DNA from: Micromonospora foliorum | Lineage (GTDB): Bacteria > Actinomycetota > Actinomycetes > Mycobacteriales > Micromonosporaceae | DNA length: 45,370 bases | Assembly (NCBI RefSeq): GCF_022229015.1 | Contig: NZ_JAKKFF010000424.1 | Location: forward strand, 1 to 45,370 | Direction: 5' to 3' | Part shown: positions 24,508 to 35,784 of the stretch, piece after piece | Layout: every line of letters begins with the position of its first letter | How positions within the stretch are numbered: position 1 is the first letter of the stretch | Notes under the pieces: model-generated | What the model saw: only the letters and a program-made list of their open reading frames with translations | The model's database searches: none | What the model was told of the DNA's origin: nothing | Translations under genes and position numbers: made by a program

Positions 24508-24547
24508 GCACGGGAACGAACTCGGGTCGGCGTACGTCAGATCCGGC

Positions 24548-24982
24548 ATGAGGACTCTTCGGCTCGCCGTCCCCGCGCTGGCCGTCTGCGTGGCGCTGAG
24601 CGCCTGCGGCGGCCAGGGTGGCGGGGGCGGCACACCCACCCCGACACCCACGGGAGCGCAGCCGGTGACCAGCCAGCCCACGCCCGACCCGACCGCCTCG
24701 CCAGAGACCGTCACCCCCACCGTGCCGCCCGGGGTGAAGACTCCGAAACCGGGCGGCCCGAGCACGCCGCCGGGCGTCGGGGCCACCACCCTCAGCGGCA
24801 CCGTGCAGGGCGGCGTGGAGCCCGGCTGCGTACTGCTCGACGGTTACCTGCTGCTCGGCGGCCCGCGTGACGTGCTGACGCCGGGCGCACGGGTCGAGGT
24901 CACCGGTCGGGTGGAGCCCGGCATGATGACCACCTGCCAGCAGGGCACGCCGTTCGTCGTGACGGCCGCCCACCGGTCCTGA
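24548..24982 (+). CDS. Small uncharacterised lipoprotein
   Basis: A 144-aa protein with a signal peptide and lipobox LSAC (Cys20). A Thr/Pro-rich linker (about 28-75) precedes a compact C-terminal beta domain (GATTLSGTVQGGVEPGCVLL ... VEVTGRVEPGMMTTCQQGTPF) with two Cys that may form a disulfide. The domain looks like a small OB-type barrel, but I do not identify a named family. It begins 40 bp after ispH on the same strand. No ribosome site or good -10 box is evident before ATG 24548. Confidence 0.8.
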   Translation: MRTLRLAVPALAVCVALSACGGQGGGGGTPTPTPTGAQPVTSQPTPDPTASPETVTPTVPPGVKTPKPGGPSTPPGVGATTLSGTVQGGVEPGCVLLDGYLLLGGPRDVLTPGARVEVTGRVEPGMMTTCQQGTPFVVTAAHRS

Positions 24983-25000
24983 CCACTCACCCCTGACATG

Positions 25001-25036
25001 CGGGAGCCCGCCCCCGAACGTGGGGACGGGCTCCTG
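25001..25036. terminator. Bidirectional terminator hairpin
   Basis: A 16-bp stem (25001-25016 / 25021-25036, one mismatch and two G-U pairs) with an AACG loop, between convergent stops at 24982 and 25054. Confidence 0.85.
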
Positions 25037-25053
25037 CCGGTGTTACGAGCGGA

Positions 25054-28000
25054 TCAGTTCACGGCCCCGATGGACACGTTGCCGCGACCCACGACCGCAC
25101 CCTCGGTGGTGACGATCGCCAGTTCACCGGAGAGTTGACGCCCGTCGGCCGGAACGGCCACCGCGGTCACCGTGCCGGTGATGGTTGCCGACTCGCCGTG
25201 CATCAGCGGCACCGCGACGGCCGGAGCGGTGATCGTGCCCAGCGACGCCGACGCGAACGCGTCGTAGTAGTCGTAGGCGGTGCTGGTCCCCGGCCCGTCG
25301 ACCCCGTACGGCTCCACCACGACGCGGTAGGTGCCGGCGGGCGGGTTGGTCAGCGTGACCGCCTCCTCCGAGTCGCCGTCGGCGGCCCGGCCGACCTCGG
25401 TGGCACCCCGGTAGACGAACAGGTCCAGGTCGGCGCCCGCGTTGGCGGGGTTGCCGATCCGGGCGGTGAACGTCGACGTGCCCGCCGGGATCTCGACGGT
25501 CCACTCCTGGTTGGGGCCGCCCTCGGTGATGGTCGGACGCTCGGTCCGCACACCGGTCAGCGCGCCACTGCGACCGCTGACCGAGACCGGGCCGAAGGTG
25601 TTGGTGACGTCCCAGCTCACCGGGGTCGGCTCGCCGGCCTTGACACTGGGCAGCTCGACCAGCGCCGGCTCGACCGTCAGGCCCTGCACCCGTGCCTGGA
25701 GCTTGAACGGGTTGTTCAGCGCCGGGGACGTGCGCCGCGACTCCACCTCGATCTCCCAGACCCCGGGAAGCGGGTTCTGGTAGTCACGCTCCTGCGGCTT
25801 GCAGACGTTGACGTCGGAGAAGTTGGTGTAGCAGACGGTGCTCGTGGTGGCCTCCACCGGCACACCCAGCGGGTTGATCGCGATGAAGCGGGTCTGCGAG
25901 CCGGTGGCGATCCCGGAGAGGTTCACCTGGAGCGCCTTGGCGCCCTCCGGCACCGTGACGAAGTACGACGTGAAGCCGTTCCGGTCGACCGAGCCCTCGT
26001 TGGCGTACGAGAAGGTGGGCTTCTTCACGTCGTTCGAGGCCACCACCACGGTGGACACCTCGAAGTCGACCACGTTGGTGGCCGGGTCGTCGATCCGCAC
26101 GATCGCGCCGTGCGCGCCCTCGGTGGCCGGCTTGGCGGTGACGTTGATGGTGACGGCCTTGTTGAGCGGCAACGCGACGGACTTCGGTGCCGTGAAGGTG
26201 CCGTCGTTGCCCTGGAGCGTGACGTCGTGCTTGATGGTGCCGGCCGGCCCGCTGGTGCGGGTCAGCTTGACCGGGTAGGTCTTGCTCTGGCCGACCTTGT
26301 GGCCACCCTCGGACGAGGTGCAGCGGTTGTAGACGCCGGTGCCCCGACCCGGGTTCGGCACGAACTTCACGCCGTTCCAGATGGTCAGCTGGTCCGCGAG
26401 GGGGCTGCAGACCGGCGCGTCGGAGACGTACGACCGGGTTTCGACGCCCTGGCGCAGCAGCTGCCAGGCGCCCGGCACGTTGACCATGCCGTAGCCCTGC
26501 GCGTACGTCGGCACGTCCGCGATCGGCTTGGCGGAGCTGAACAGCGCCCGCCGCAGTGCCGCCGGGCTGACGCCCCGGTCGGTGGCCTTGGCGGCCGACA
26601 GCAGCAACGCGCCGGCGCCGGCGGTCTGCGGAGACGCCATCGAGGTGCCGTTCAGCATCGCGTAGCCCGGGGGCAGCGCGTATCCGGCCTCGGGGACCGG
26701 GGCGCCGAGCTGCCAGGTCGGTGCGGTGGAGATGGCCGAGCCGGGGGCGGCGATGTTCGGCTTGAAGCCGCCGTCCTCACGCGGGCCACGGGAGGAGAAG
26801 TTGAACAGGGCGTTCTTCTTCTTGACGACCGAGCCGTAGTTGGCCAGCCAGGTGTCCTTGCTGATGTTGGCGGCAACGCTGATCACGTTGCTGGCGACGG
26901 ACGGGTCGCCGACGGTGTTGAGACCCGGGCCGGAGTTGCCGGCCGAGATGACCAGCTGCACGCCGTACGTCTCGATCAGCTCGTTGTAGAGGTTGGTCCT
27001 CGCGTTGTTGCCGTCGTTCAGGCCCGGGAGGCCACCGATCGACATGTTGACGATGTCGACGCCACGGTTGGCCACCAGGTCGATCATGCCGGTGGTGAGG
27101 GCCGCCGCGGTGCAGCCACCACCCCAGGAGCAGGCGCGGGCGGAGACCAGCTTGGCACCGGGCGCGGCACCGTCGAAGGCGCCGTTGCCGAGCATGTCGT
27201 TGGCGGCGGTGATGCCGGCGACGTGGGTGCCGTGGGTGCTCTCGACGATGCCGATGTTGACGTAGTCGTAGCTGCCCGGCAGCCCGATCGGCGTGGTGTT
27301 CACGTTCTTCCGGAACTCGACGACGAACGGCTGCCGCTCGGCGACAGGCGTCGCCGGGTTGTCGGTGCCGAAGTAACCGATGTCGTACTTCTCCTTGTAC
27401 GGCCGCATGATCGCGTCGTCGGTGAAGTTGAGGTTCTGGTTGGCGTCCACCCGGATGTTGTTGGTGGCCGGGTCGTAGAGCACCCCCCAGGTGTCGGTCG
27501 TGTCGCCGTCGCGGTTGACGTCACCGCGGGCGTCGCTCGCGGCGGTGACGGACTCGCTGAACAGGTTGAACCGGTACGTGCCGGCCGGAGCCGTCCAGGT
27601 GCCACCCGCGATGGTGAACGACGGGCCGGCGACCTCGGCCTGCATCCGCCGCCACGTGCCGTCCTCCAGCGGGTCGGTCGCGGTGACCCAGTCGACGATC
27701 TTGCGCTCGCCGGTGGTGGTCTGCTGCAACGCCGGGTGGGCCAGGTCCACACCGGAGTCCATGATGCCGATCGTGACGCCCCGGCCGTCCCACTCCGGGT
27801 GGGCCGCGGTGAACGCCACCGCGCCGGTCTCGTTCGTCGGCATGTAGGGGTTGTCGGCCGGGGTGGTCTCTCCCGGCGCCGCGACGGTGGCCTGCCGCGC
27901 GCCGGCGGTGCCGGTGGGGGTGCGTTCCGGGGCCGGGTCCGGCAGTTGGATGACCTCGTCCAGGTCGACGGCCGAGACACCGGGCAGCCGCGCCGCCTTG

Positions 28001-28350
28001 AGGACCCGGTCGGTGGGGACCTTGGCCAGCACGAAGCCGACCCGGTCCTGTCGCTGGCTGACCGTGCCGCCGAGCTTGGTGAGGCTGTCGGCGACGTCCC
28101 CGGCCTCACCCTTCTCGGTGGCGACGATCAGAGTGACGGTCGGGGCCTTCTTGGCGCGGGCTTCGCTGAGCAGTTTGGCGTCGTGGGCGCCCAGCGTCTC
28201 GGCGGCGGTGGCCGGGGAAGTGTCCGCTGTGGTCGTGGGAGCGGCGGCCGCGGTGGCGGCACCACCCACGGCGGTCACGGCGCTCGCCGCCAGGACCGAT
28301 GCGAAGAGCGCGGCTGAGGTTCGCCGGCTCAGGTTGGGGAGTCTGCTCAC
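25054..28350 (-). CDS. Large exported S8 subtilisin-like serine protease
   Basis: A 1098-aa protease with a signal peptide (1-37, cleavage near ATAAAAPTT) and an I9-type inhibitory propeptide (about 70-137). The catalytic triad is Asp198 (GIMDSGVDLAHP), His373 (STHGTHVAGI) and Ser570 (NGTSMASPQTAGAG), with oxyanion Asn472 (SAGNSGPG). The Asp-His distance of 175 residues is far above that of classical subtilisins and recalls tripeptidyl-peptidase II-like S8 proteases. The insert carries a possible calcium loop (DVNRDGDTTD). The C-terminal half is made of beta-rich domains, including a PPC-like module (AGADLDLFVYRG ... PPAGTYRVVVEPYG). GTG 28350 follows GGAGG in a small hairpin loop. Substrates are unknown. 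Confidence 0.92.
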   Translation of the reverse strand: MSRLPNLSRRTSAALFASVLAASAVTAVGGAATAAAAPTTTADTSPATAAETLGAHDAKLLSEARAKKAPTVTLIVATEKGEAGDVADSLTKLGGTVSQRQDRVGFVLAKVPTDRVLKAARLPGVSAVDLDEVIQLPDPAPERTPTGTAGARQATVAAPGETTPADNPYMPTNETGAVAFTAAHPEWDGRGVTIGIMDSGVDLAHPALQQTTTGERKIVDWVTATDPLEDGTWRRMQAEVAGPSFTIAGGTWTAPAGTYRFNLFSESVTAASDARGDVNRDGDTTDTWGVLYDPATNNIRVDANQNLNFTDDAIMRPYKEKYDIGYFGTDNPATPVAERQPFVVEFRKNVNTTPIGLPGSYDYVNIGIVESTHGTHVAGITAANDMLGNGAFDGAAPGAKLVSARACSWGGGCTAAALTTGMIDLVANRGVDIVNMSIGGLPGLNDGNNARTNLYNELIETYGVQLVISAGNSGPGLNTVGDPSVASNVISVAANISKDTWLANYGSVVKKKNALFNFSSRGPREDGGFKPNIAAPGSAISTAPTWQLGAPVPEAGYALPPGYAMLNGTSMASPQTAGAGALLLSAAKATDRGVSPAALRRALFSSAKPIADVPTYAQGYGMVNVPGAWQLLRQGVETRSYVSDAPVCSPLADQLTIWNGVKFVPNPGRGTGVYNRCTSSEGGHKVGQSKTYPVKLTRTSGPAGTIKHDVTLQGNDGTFTAPKSVALPLNKAVTINVTAKPATEGAHGAIVRIDDPATNVVDFEVSTVVVASNDVKKPTFSYANEGSVDRNGFTSYFVTVPEGAKALQVNLSGIATGSQTRFIAINPLGVPVEATTSTVCYTNFSDVNVCKPQERDYQNPLPGVWEIEVESRRTSPALNNPFKLQARVQGLTVEPALVELPSVKAGEPTPVSWDVTNTFGPVSVSGRSGALTGVRTERPTITEGGPNQEWTVEIPAGTSTFTARIGNPANAGADLDLFVYRGATEVGRAADGDSEEAVTLTNPPAGTYRVVVEPYGVDGPGTSTAYDYYDAFASASLGTITAPAVAVPLMHGESATITGTVTAVAVPADGRQLSGELAIVTTEGAVVGRGNVSIGAVN

Positions 28351-28372
28351 GTTCTCTTTTCCTCCAGAGAAC
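28351..28372 (-). promoter_or_regulatory. Hairpin presenting the Shine-Dalgarno of the S8 protease gene
   Basis: On the mRNA strand a GTTCTC / GAGAAC 6-bp stem encloses a 10-nt loop TGGAGGAAAA, and the 3' arm abuts GTG 28350. The ribosome site is exposed in the loop, and the hairpin would shorten its otherwise long 10-nt distance to the start codon. Confidence 0.4.
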
Positions 28373-28486
28373 AGGGCCCTCAGAGAAGGGCGCTCGGGTG
28401 AGCAGAATCTTTCGGGGTGTCGGCGAGCACTGTCACTAGTGGCCAGTTCCTTGTGACCACTTCGTGATATGCGGGCATACGCACTG

Positions 28487-29659
28487 TCACATAGATGGCT
28501 GGCGGGCGGAGACCTCGTCGGCCGGATCGGCCAGCTCGGGTGCCTGCGGCTGCCGGGGAGTCAACTCGACCTGGGCCGGGGTGGCCAGCTCGTCGTCCGA
28601 GACGCCCAACTCGGCGAGCTTGCGGGCGCTGACCAGCACCCGAGCCTCCAGCGAGCCGACCGCCCGGTTGTAGGCGGTCACCGCACCGGCCAGCGAGGAC
28701 CCGAGCTTGCCCACGTGGTCGCCCAGGGTGGAGAGCCGGCCGTACAGCTCCCGGGCCAGGGTGTGCACCGCGAGCGCGTTGCGGGCCAGCGCCTCCTGGC
28801 GCCAGGAGTAGGCGACCGTGCGGAGCAGGGCGACAAGCGTGGCCGGCGTGGCGAGCACCACGTTGCGGGTGAAGGCGTGCTCCAGCAGCGTCGGGTCCCG
28901 CTGGAGGGCGACGTCGAGGAACGGGTCGGCGGGGACGAACAGCACCACGAACTCGGGTGAGTTGTCGAACGCCGACCAGTACGACTTGGCGGCGAGGGCG
29001 TCGACGTGCCCGCGCAGGTGCCGCGCGTGCGCGTCGAGGTGGGTGTCCCGGCCGCGCTCGTCGCGGGCCTCCATGGCGGTCAGGTACGCGTCGAACGGGG
29101 CCTTGGCGTCGACCACCACCGAGCGACCGCCGTGCAGTCGGACCACCAGATCCGGTCGGACGACCTGCTGGTCGGTGGCGGCGGTGACCTGCTCGGAGAA
29201 GTCGCAGTGCTCCAGCATGCCGGCGGCCTCGACGATCCGGCGCAACTGGTGCTCGCCCCAGCGGCCCCGCACCTGGGGTGCGCGCAGCGCCGCCACCAAC
29301 TGCTTGGTCTCGGTGCGCAGCTCACCGGAGACCGCGTTCATCGAGCGGACCTGCTCACGCAGCTCGGCGTACGCGTCGACGCGATCGTGCTCCAGCTCGG
29401 CCACCCGCTGCTCGTAGCGGCGCAGGGTGTCGTGCAGCGGTGCGACCGCCCGGGCCACCGCCTCCTGGGACTGCGCGGTGGCCTCGTAGCTCAGAGCCCG
29501 CATGGACTGCTCCAGCCGGCCCTCGCCCTCCCGGGTGGCGGCCAGGGTGGCATCCAGGCGGGCGATGTCGGCCGCCGACCGGGACCGGGCCGCGAGCCAG
29601 CCCACCGCCCCGCCGGCACCGAGGCACACGATCACCAGGAGCAGCGTCGAGACGTCCAT
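28487..29659 (-). CDS. rmuC: DNA recombination protein RmuC family
   Basis: A 390-aa RmuC-like protein. An N-terminal membrane helix (about 4-24, TLLLVIVCLGAGGAVGWLAA) precedes a long coiled coil (about 30-125) and a restriction-endonuclease-like core: RGRWGEHQLRRIVEAAGM, RPDLVVRLHGGRSVVVDAKAP with the catalytic-type D-x-K (VVDAK), and EFVVLFVPADPFLDVALQ. RmuC limits recombination between inverted repeats in E. coli; its exact activity here is inferred. ATG 29659 (MDVSTLL) matches the usual start. A 54-bp gap separates it from the divergent Gly-rich protein gene, so the two promoters must overlap. Confidence 0.92.
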   Translation of the reverse strand: MDVSTLLLVIVCLGAGGAVGWLAARSRSAADIARLDATLAATREGEGRLEQSMRALSYEATAQSQEAVARAVAPLHDTLRRYEQRVAELEHDRVDAYAELREQVRSMNAVSGELRTETKQLVAALRAPQVRGRWGEHQLRRIVEAAGMLEHCDFSEQVTAATDQQVVRPDLVVRLHGGRSVVVDAKAPFDAYLTAMEARDERGRDTHLDAHARHLRGHVDALAAKSYWSAFDNSPEFVVLFVPADPFLDVALQRDPTLLEHAFTRNVVLATPATLVALLRTVAYSWRQEALARNALAVHTLARELYGRLSTLGDHVGKLGSSLAGAVTAYNRAVGSLEARVLVSARKLAELGVSDDELATPAQVELTPRQPQAPELADPADEVSARQPSM

Positions 29660-29700
29660 CACCGGAGCTTGCCAGACGGATACGACGTGCCACCCGGGGG

Positions 29701-29706
29701 TACGTT
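29701..29706 (+). promoter_or_regulatory. Leaderless -10 box (TACGTT)
   Basis: TACGTT ends 7 nt before ATG 29714. Confidence 0.5.
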
Positions 29707-29713
29707 CGATGAC

Positions 29714-30562
29714 ATGGAACTTGTGCTCTGCCTCGCCGTTGTGCTGGTCGGCGCGCTGGGCGCCGCCGCGCTCATCCGCGCCCAGGCCGGTGCCCGTCGG
29801 CGTACCGAGCTCGGCGACGCCCGCGCGGAGGCGCAGCGGTGGTACGAGCGTCTCGGCGGCCAGTTGATGAATCTGCACGGCGACGAACCAGCGGTACGCC
29901 AGGCGCTGGCCGACGCCGGTGAGCGGTACAACGCGGCGGGCTCTCAGCTGGAGCAGGCGTCCACGCCGCACCAGTTCGGGCTGGCCCGGGAGACCGCGCT
30001 GGAGGGGCTGGCGTACATCCGGGCGGCGCGCACGGCGCTGGGCATCGATCCGGGCCCCGAGCTGCCGACCCTGGCCGCGGCCCGTGGCGTGGGGCAGCTC
30101 ACCAAGGAGCGCGAGGTCGACGTGCAGGGGCAGACCTTCCGGGCCGGGCCGCAACCCGGTCGGGAAACGCCCTACTACTACCCCGGTGGGCGGTATCAGG
30201 GTCGACCGGTGCCCGCCGGCTGGTATTCGACGCCGTGGTGGAAGACGGCGCTGGGTGCCGGCGCCGGTGTGCTCGGCGGCATCCTGATCGCCGACGCGCT
30301 CTTCTCGCCCGCCTTCGCCGACCCCGGGTACGGCTACGACGCCGGCTACCAGGAGGGCTTCGGTGACGGTGTCGACCAGGGCGACGGGGGCGACCAGGGC
30401 GACGGCGGCGACCAGGGCGGCGACTTCGGCGGCGGAGACCAGGGTGGGGACTTCGGCGGCGGAGACTACGCCGGTGGGGACTTCGGCGGCGGCGACTTCG
30501 GCGGCGGCGGTTTCGGTGGCGGCGACTTCGGGGGTGGGGATTTCGGCGGCGGCGACTTCTGA
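29714..30562 (+). CDS. Membrane protein with C-terminal Gly-Gly-Asp-Phe repeats
   Basis: A 282-aa protein that I do not assign to a named family. An N-terminal helix (2-20, ELVLCLAVVLVGALGAAAL) leads to an alpha-helical domain (about 25-120, RWYERLGGQLMNLHGDE ... LEGLAYIRAARTALG). A Tyr/Pro-rich strip (ETPYYYPGGRYQGRPVPAGW) and a second helix (WWKTALGAGAGVLGGILIAD, about 175-195) follow. The last about 70 residues are GDGGDQGDGGDQ then GGDFGGG-type repeats, coded by an imperfect 15-18-bp tandem DNA repeat (30375-30560). The tail resembles acidic Gly-rich ends of other small bacterial membrane proteins. ATG 29714 has a leaderless -10 box. Confidence 0.78.
   Translation: MELVLCLAVVLVGALGAAALIRAQAGARRRTELGDARAEAQRWYERLGGQLMNLHGDEPAVRQALADAGERYNAAGSQLEQASTPHQFGLARETALEGLAYIRAARTALGIDPGPELPTLAAARGVGQLTKEREVDVQGQTFRAGPQPGRETPYYYPGGRYQGRPVPAGWYSTPWWKTALGAGAGVLGGILIADALFSPAFADPGYGYDAGYQEGFGDGVDQGDGGDQGDGGDQGGDFGGGDQGGDFGGGDYAGGDFGGGDFGGGGFGGGDFGGGDFGGGDF
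30375..30560 (+). repeat. Tandem GGCGACTTCGGCGGC-type coding repeat
   Basis: About ten imperfect 15-18-bp units encoding GDQGDGG and GGDFGGG. It is prone to slippage and length variation while remaining in frame. Confidence 0.7.
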
Positions 30563-30584
30563 CCGTCGTTCGCAGACTCACGAC

Positions 30585-30617
30585 AACGGGCCCCGGTCGC
30601 AGCGACCGGGGCCCGTT
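30585..30617. terminator. Bidirectional terminator hairpin
   Basis: A perfect 15-bp stem AACGGGCCCCGGTCG / CGACCGGGGCCCGTT with a CAG loop, between convergent stops at 30562 and 30632. Confidence 0.9.
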
Positions 30618-30631
30618 CTCGTACCTGTTGA

Positions 30632-33418
<2,787 letters not shown>

Positions 33419-33547
33419 GATGCGCTCCCTTACGTGGGTACGAAGGACAGCGCTGTCCGACTTACTGGATGGTATCCGCGCGCCGGGGATGTCTGGAGGG
33501 CCCCCTGGTGATCCACTGCCTCCGGGAGGGTGTTTTCCGGGGTGATC

Positions 33548-34600
33548 TCAACCACCGTCGCGGACCGGCGAGGGGCCGGAGCGGGTCGTCCCGGGGCCGG
33601 AGGTGGCGGCCCGGCGACCGCGGACCAGGCTCGCGCTGACCAACCCGAGCCCTCCGAGCACCGCCCAGATCCCGAGGGCGGACGCCGGCCAGCCGGCCGA
33701 TCGCCAGTCGAAGTACACCGCCGCCTTGGTCAGGTCGTTGGCGAGCCCGGGGATGTTCCAGCGGTGCATGCCGCGCAACACCCCGGGCAGGAACTCGGGC
33801 GCGTAGATGCCGCCGGAGCCCGGGTTGCCGAGCACCACCAGCAGCAGGATGACCAGCGCGGTGCCCGCGACGCCGAGCCAGCCCTGGATGGCGCTGGCGA
33901 ACATCGCGGCGGCGAAGACGGCAAGCGCGCCGATGGCGGCGATCCTCGGTACGTCGTGGTGCCAGATGTCCAGGACCGGTCCGACCACCACCGCGCCGGC
34001 GATGCCGAGCAGCACGCTGTAGACCGCCAGGGCGGCGATGCGCAGTCCGGCCCGACGCGCCGTACGGGGGGTGGTGCCGGCGGATATCCCGAGCACGGTC
34101 GAGCCCAGGTAGCCGCCGAGCACGTACCCGACGTTCAGGTAGAAGGGCACCACCCCGCGCGGGTCGGCCGGGGTGACCGGCACCCTGTCGACGATCTGTA
34201 GCGGGGTGCCGGTGCGGCCGGTGGCGGTGCCGAGGACCTCCTTGATCGCACTGGTGGCGGAGGGGCCGGAAGCGCTCGCCACGGTGAGGAGCAGGCCGTT
34301 GTCCGGTCCGGTGCTGAGTACGGCGTACACCGCGCGGCTGAGCAGTCCGTGCTCGGCGGCGCCCGGCTCGTCGTACCCGATGGGTTTGAGGATGGTGGTC
34401 TGGGCGCGCACGGCGTCGAGCGTCGCCCGGGCGCGTTGGTCGCCGGAGACGACGCCGATCGGCACGTCGCGGGGTGTGGGTTGGTGCAACGCGCCGACGT
34501 AGGCCGCGATGAACGCCGTGGCCAGCACGAGGGTGCCGAGGAGCAGTCCGATGCTGCGCGGCGCCCAGTCGCGAGCTGTGCCGTGCGATTCTTCGTCCAC
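33548..34600 (-). CDS. DUF3533/ABC-2-like multi-pass membrane protein
   Basis: A 350-aa protein with the YhgE/Pip-like topology. One N-terminal helix (about 17-38) is followed by a large external loop (about 40-155, with VPIGVVSGDQRARATLDAVR) and then five or so C-terminal helices (GVVPFYLNVGYVLGGYLGST onward). Such proteins resemble ABC-2 permeases but usually lack an ATPase partner, and none is present nearby. Function is unknown; export of a cell-surface molecule or phage-receptor-like roles are only family precedents. GTG 34600 has a TAGGCT -10 box ending 6 nt upstream (34612-34607), so it is leaderless. Confidence 0.85.
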   Translation of the reverse strand: MDEESHGTARDWAPRSIGLLLGTLVLATAFIAAYVGALHQPTPRDVPIGVVSGDQRARATLDAVRAQTTILKPIGYDEPGAAEHGLLSRAVYAVLSTGPDNGLLLTVASASGPSATSAIKEVLGTATGRTGTPLQIVDRVPVTPADPRGVVPFYLNVGYVLGGYLGSTVLGISAGTTPRTARRAGLRIAALAVYSVLLGIAGAVVVGPVLDIWHHDVPRIAAIGALAVFAAAMFASAIQGWLGVAGTALVILLLVVLGNPGSGGIYAPEFLPGVLRGMHRWNIPGLANDLTKAAVYFDWRSAGWPASALGIWAVLGGLGLVSASLVRGRRAATSGPGTTRSGPSPVRDGG

Positions 34601-34606
34601 GTTCGT

Positions 34607-34612
34607 AGCCTA
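34607..34612 (-). promoter_or_regulatory. Leaderless -10 box (TAGGCT)
   Basis: Minus-strand TAGGCT, 6 nt before GTG 34600. Confidence 0.5.
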
Positions 34613-34794
34613 TGGTCCGCTTTGTGGACCGAAGGGCGGAACGAGGTGGCCGGGCGGGCGACGGATCGTCACGGAGACGGGCCCCGCCGCTGGTCAGGTG
34701 CCCGGCGGTCTCCCAGAACCCCGGCTCGTCCATCGTCTTTGTCGACGGCGGCGGCCCGCCGGGGCGACGCGTGTCGCAGCAGTCGCGGGTGGCG

Positions 34795-35709
34795 TCAGGG
34801 GTTGACGACGGCGAAGGCGCGAACCGGGAAGGTGCCCATGCCGGCCACCATCGGCGGCGCCGCGGTGAACCGGAACCCGGTCGGCGGCAACGCGGCCAGA
34901 CCGGTCAGGTGCTCCACGATCGGGATGCCGGCGGCGAGCAACGTGCTGTGCGCGGGGCGTACACCGGCGGCCGCCGGGCTCATGTCGTCGATGTTGATCG
35001 AGTCGATGCCGACCAGGGCCGCCCCCGCGTCGGCAAGCGCCTGGGCGGCGTCCCCGGTCAGGTACGGCGCCTCCGCCGCGCCGTACCGCTCGGTGCCGAA
35101 GTGCGCGTCCCACCCGGTTTGCAGCAACACCGCCCGCCCGGCCACCTCGTACGCGGCCAGCATCAGCCGGTCCACCGCGCGGGTGCCGGCCGGCACCCGG
35201 ACCACCACCCCCGGTAGGTCGGCGAGACGGTCCAGCGACACCCCGGTCAGGTCGTCCCGGCCGGCCCAGCGGTGGGCAGGCGTGTCCAGGTACGTACCGG
35301 TGTTGGCGATCATGTCGATTCGGGCCACGTGGAACTCGGTGCCCGGGGCGTACCGCTCGCGGGACGCCGCGAAGGTCAGCCAGTCGGTGATCCGGGGCCC
35401 CGGCCAACCCGGCAGGGTGGTCATCCCGTCGTTGATCACGTGGCTCAGCTCGACCAGCCGACGATCGGCGCCGGAGCCTTCGACGGCGACACCCCGGCCG
35501 CCCTTGTGCGGCTCCTGGACGATCGTCCTGGCGCTGATTCGCACGTCGGCGACCATCAGTAGCCCGAGGTGGCGGACGAACAACGCCGCCAGGTCGCCGT
35601 CGGTGATCTCCCGACCCGGAATGTCCAGCCGGAACCCCTCGGTACGCAGCCCGCCGCCGTTGGCGAAGCTCACCTCCGCGTCGAACTGTGCCCGCCACTG
35701 CTCACCCAT
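34795..35709 (-). CDS. Cyclase-family (kynurenine-formamidase-like) hydrolase with altered metal motif
   Basis: A 304-aa protein. An N-terminal extension (1-75) carries an actinobacterial FANGGGLRTEGFRLDIPG pattern. The cyclase domain begins at RLVELSHVINDGMTTLPGWP (about 84-103). The canonical metal-binding HxGTHxDxPxH appears here as NTGTYLDTPAH (136-146), so the first and second His are Asn136 and Tyr140 while Asp142 and His146 are kept. Subgroups with NTGTYxDxPxH exist, so this may be a functional variant rather than decay. Substrate is unknown. ATG 35709 (MGEQWRAQFDAEV) is selected as the first Met before conserved-looking sequence; no strong ribosome site is seen. Confidence 0.85.
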   Translation of the reverse strand: MGEQWRAQFDAEVSFANGGGLRTEGFRLDIPGREITDGDLAALFVRHLGLLMVADVRISARTIVQEPHKGGRGVAVEGSGADRRLVELSHVINDGMTTLPGWPGPRITDWLTFAASRERYAPGTEFHVARIDMIANTGTYLDTPAHRWAGRDDLTGVSLDRLADLPGVVVRVPAGTRAVDRLMLAAYEVAGRAVLLQTGWDAHFGTERYGAAEAPYLTGDAAQALADAGAALVGIDSINIDDMSPAAAGVRPAHSTLLAAGIPIVEHLTGLAALPPTGFRFTAAPPMVAGMGTFPVRAFAVVNP

Positions 35710-35784
35710 ACCGAAACCCGACCATGCCCCGCCCGCGACGGTCAAGATCCCCTGCGCGGCCGGCTGGGCGGCCGTGCTCGGCCC

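Noticed and set aside
25135..28317. Long plus-strand open frame antisense to the S8 protease
   Set aside because: It has no recognisable motifs and is a mirror of the protease codon bias. The minus strand has a full catalytic triad and signal peptide.
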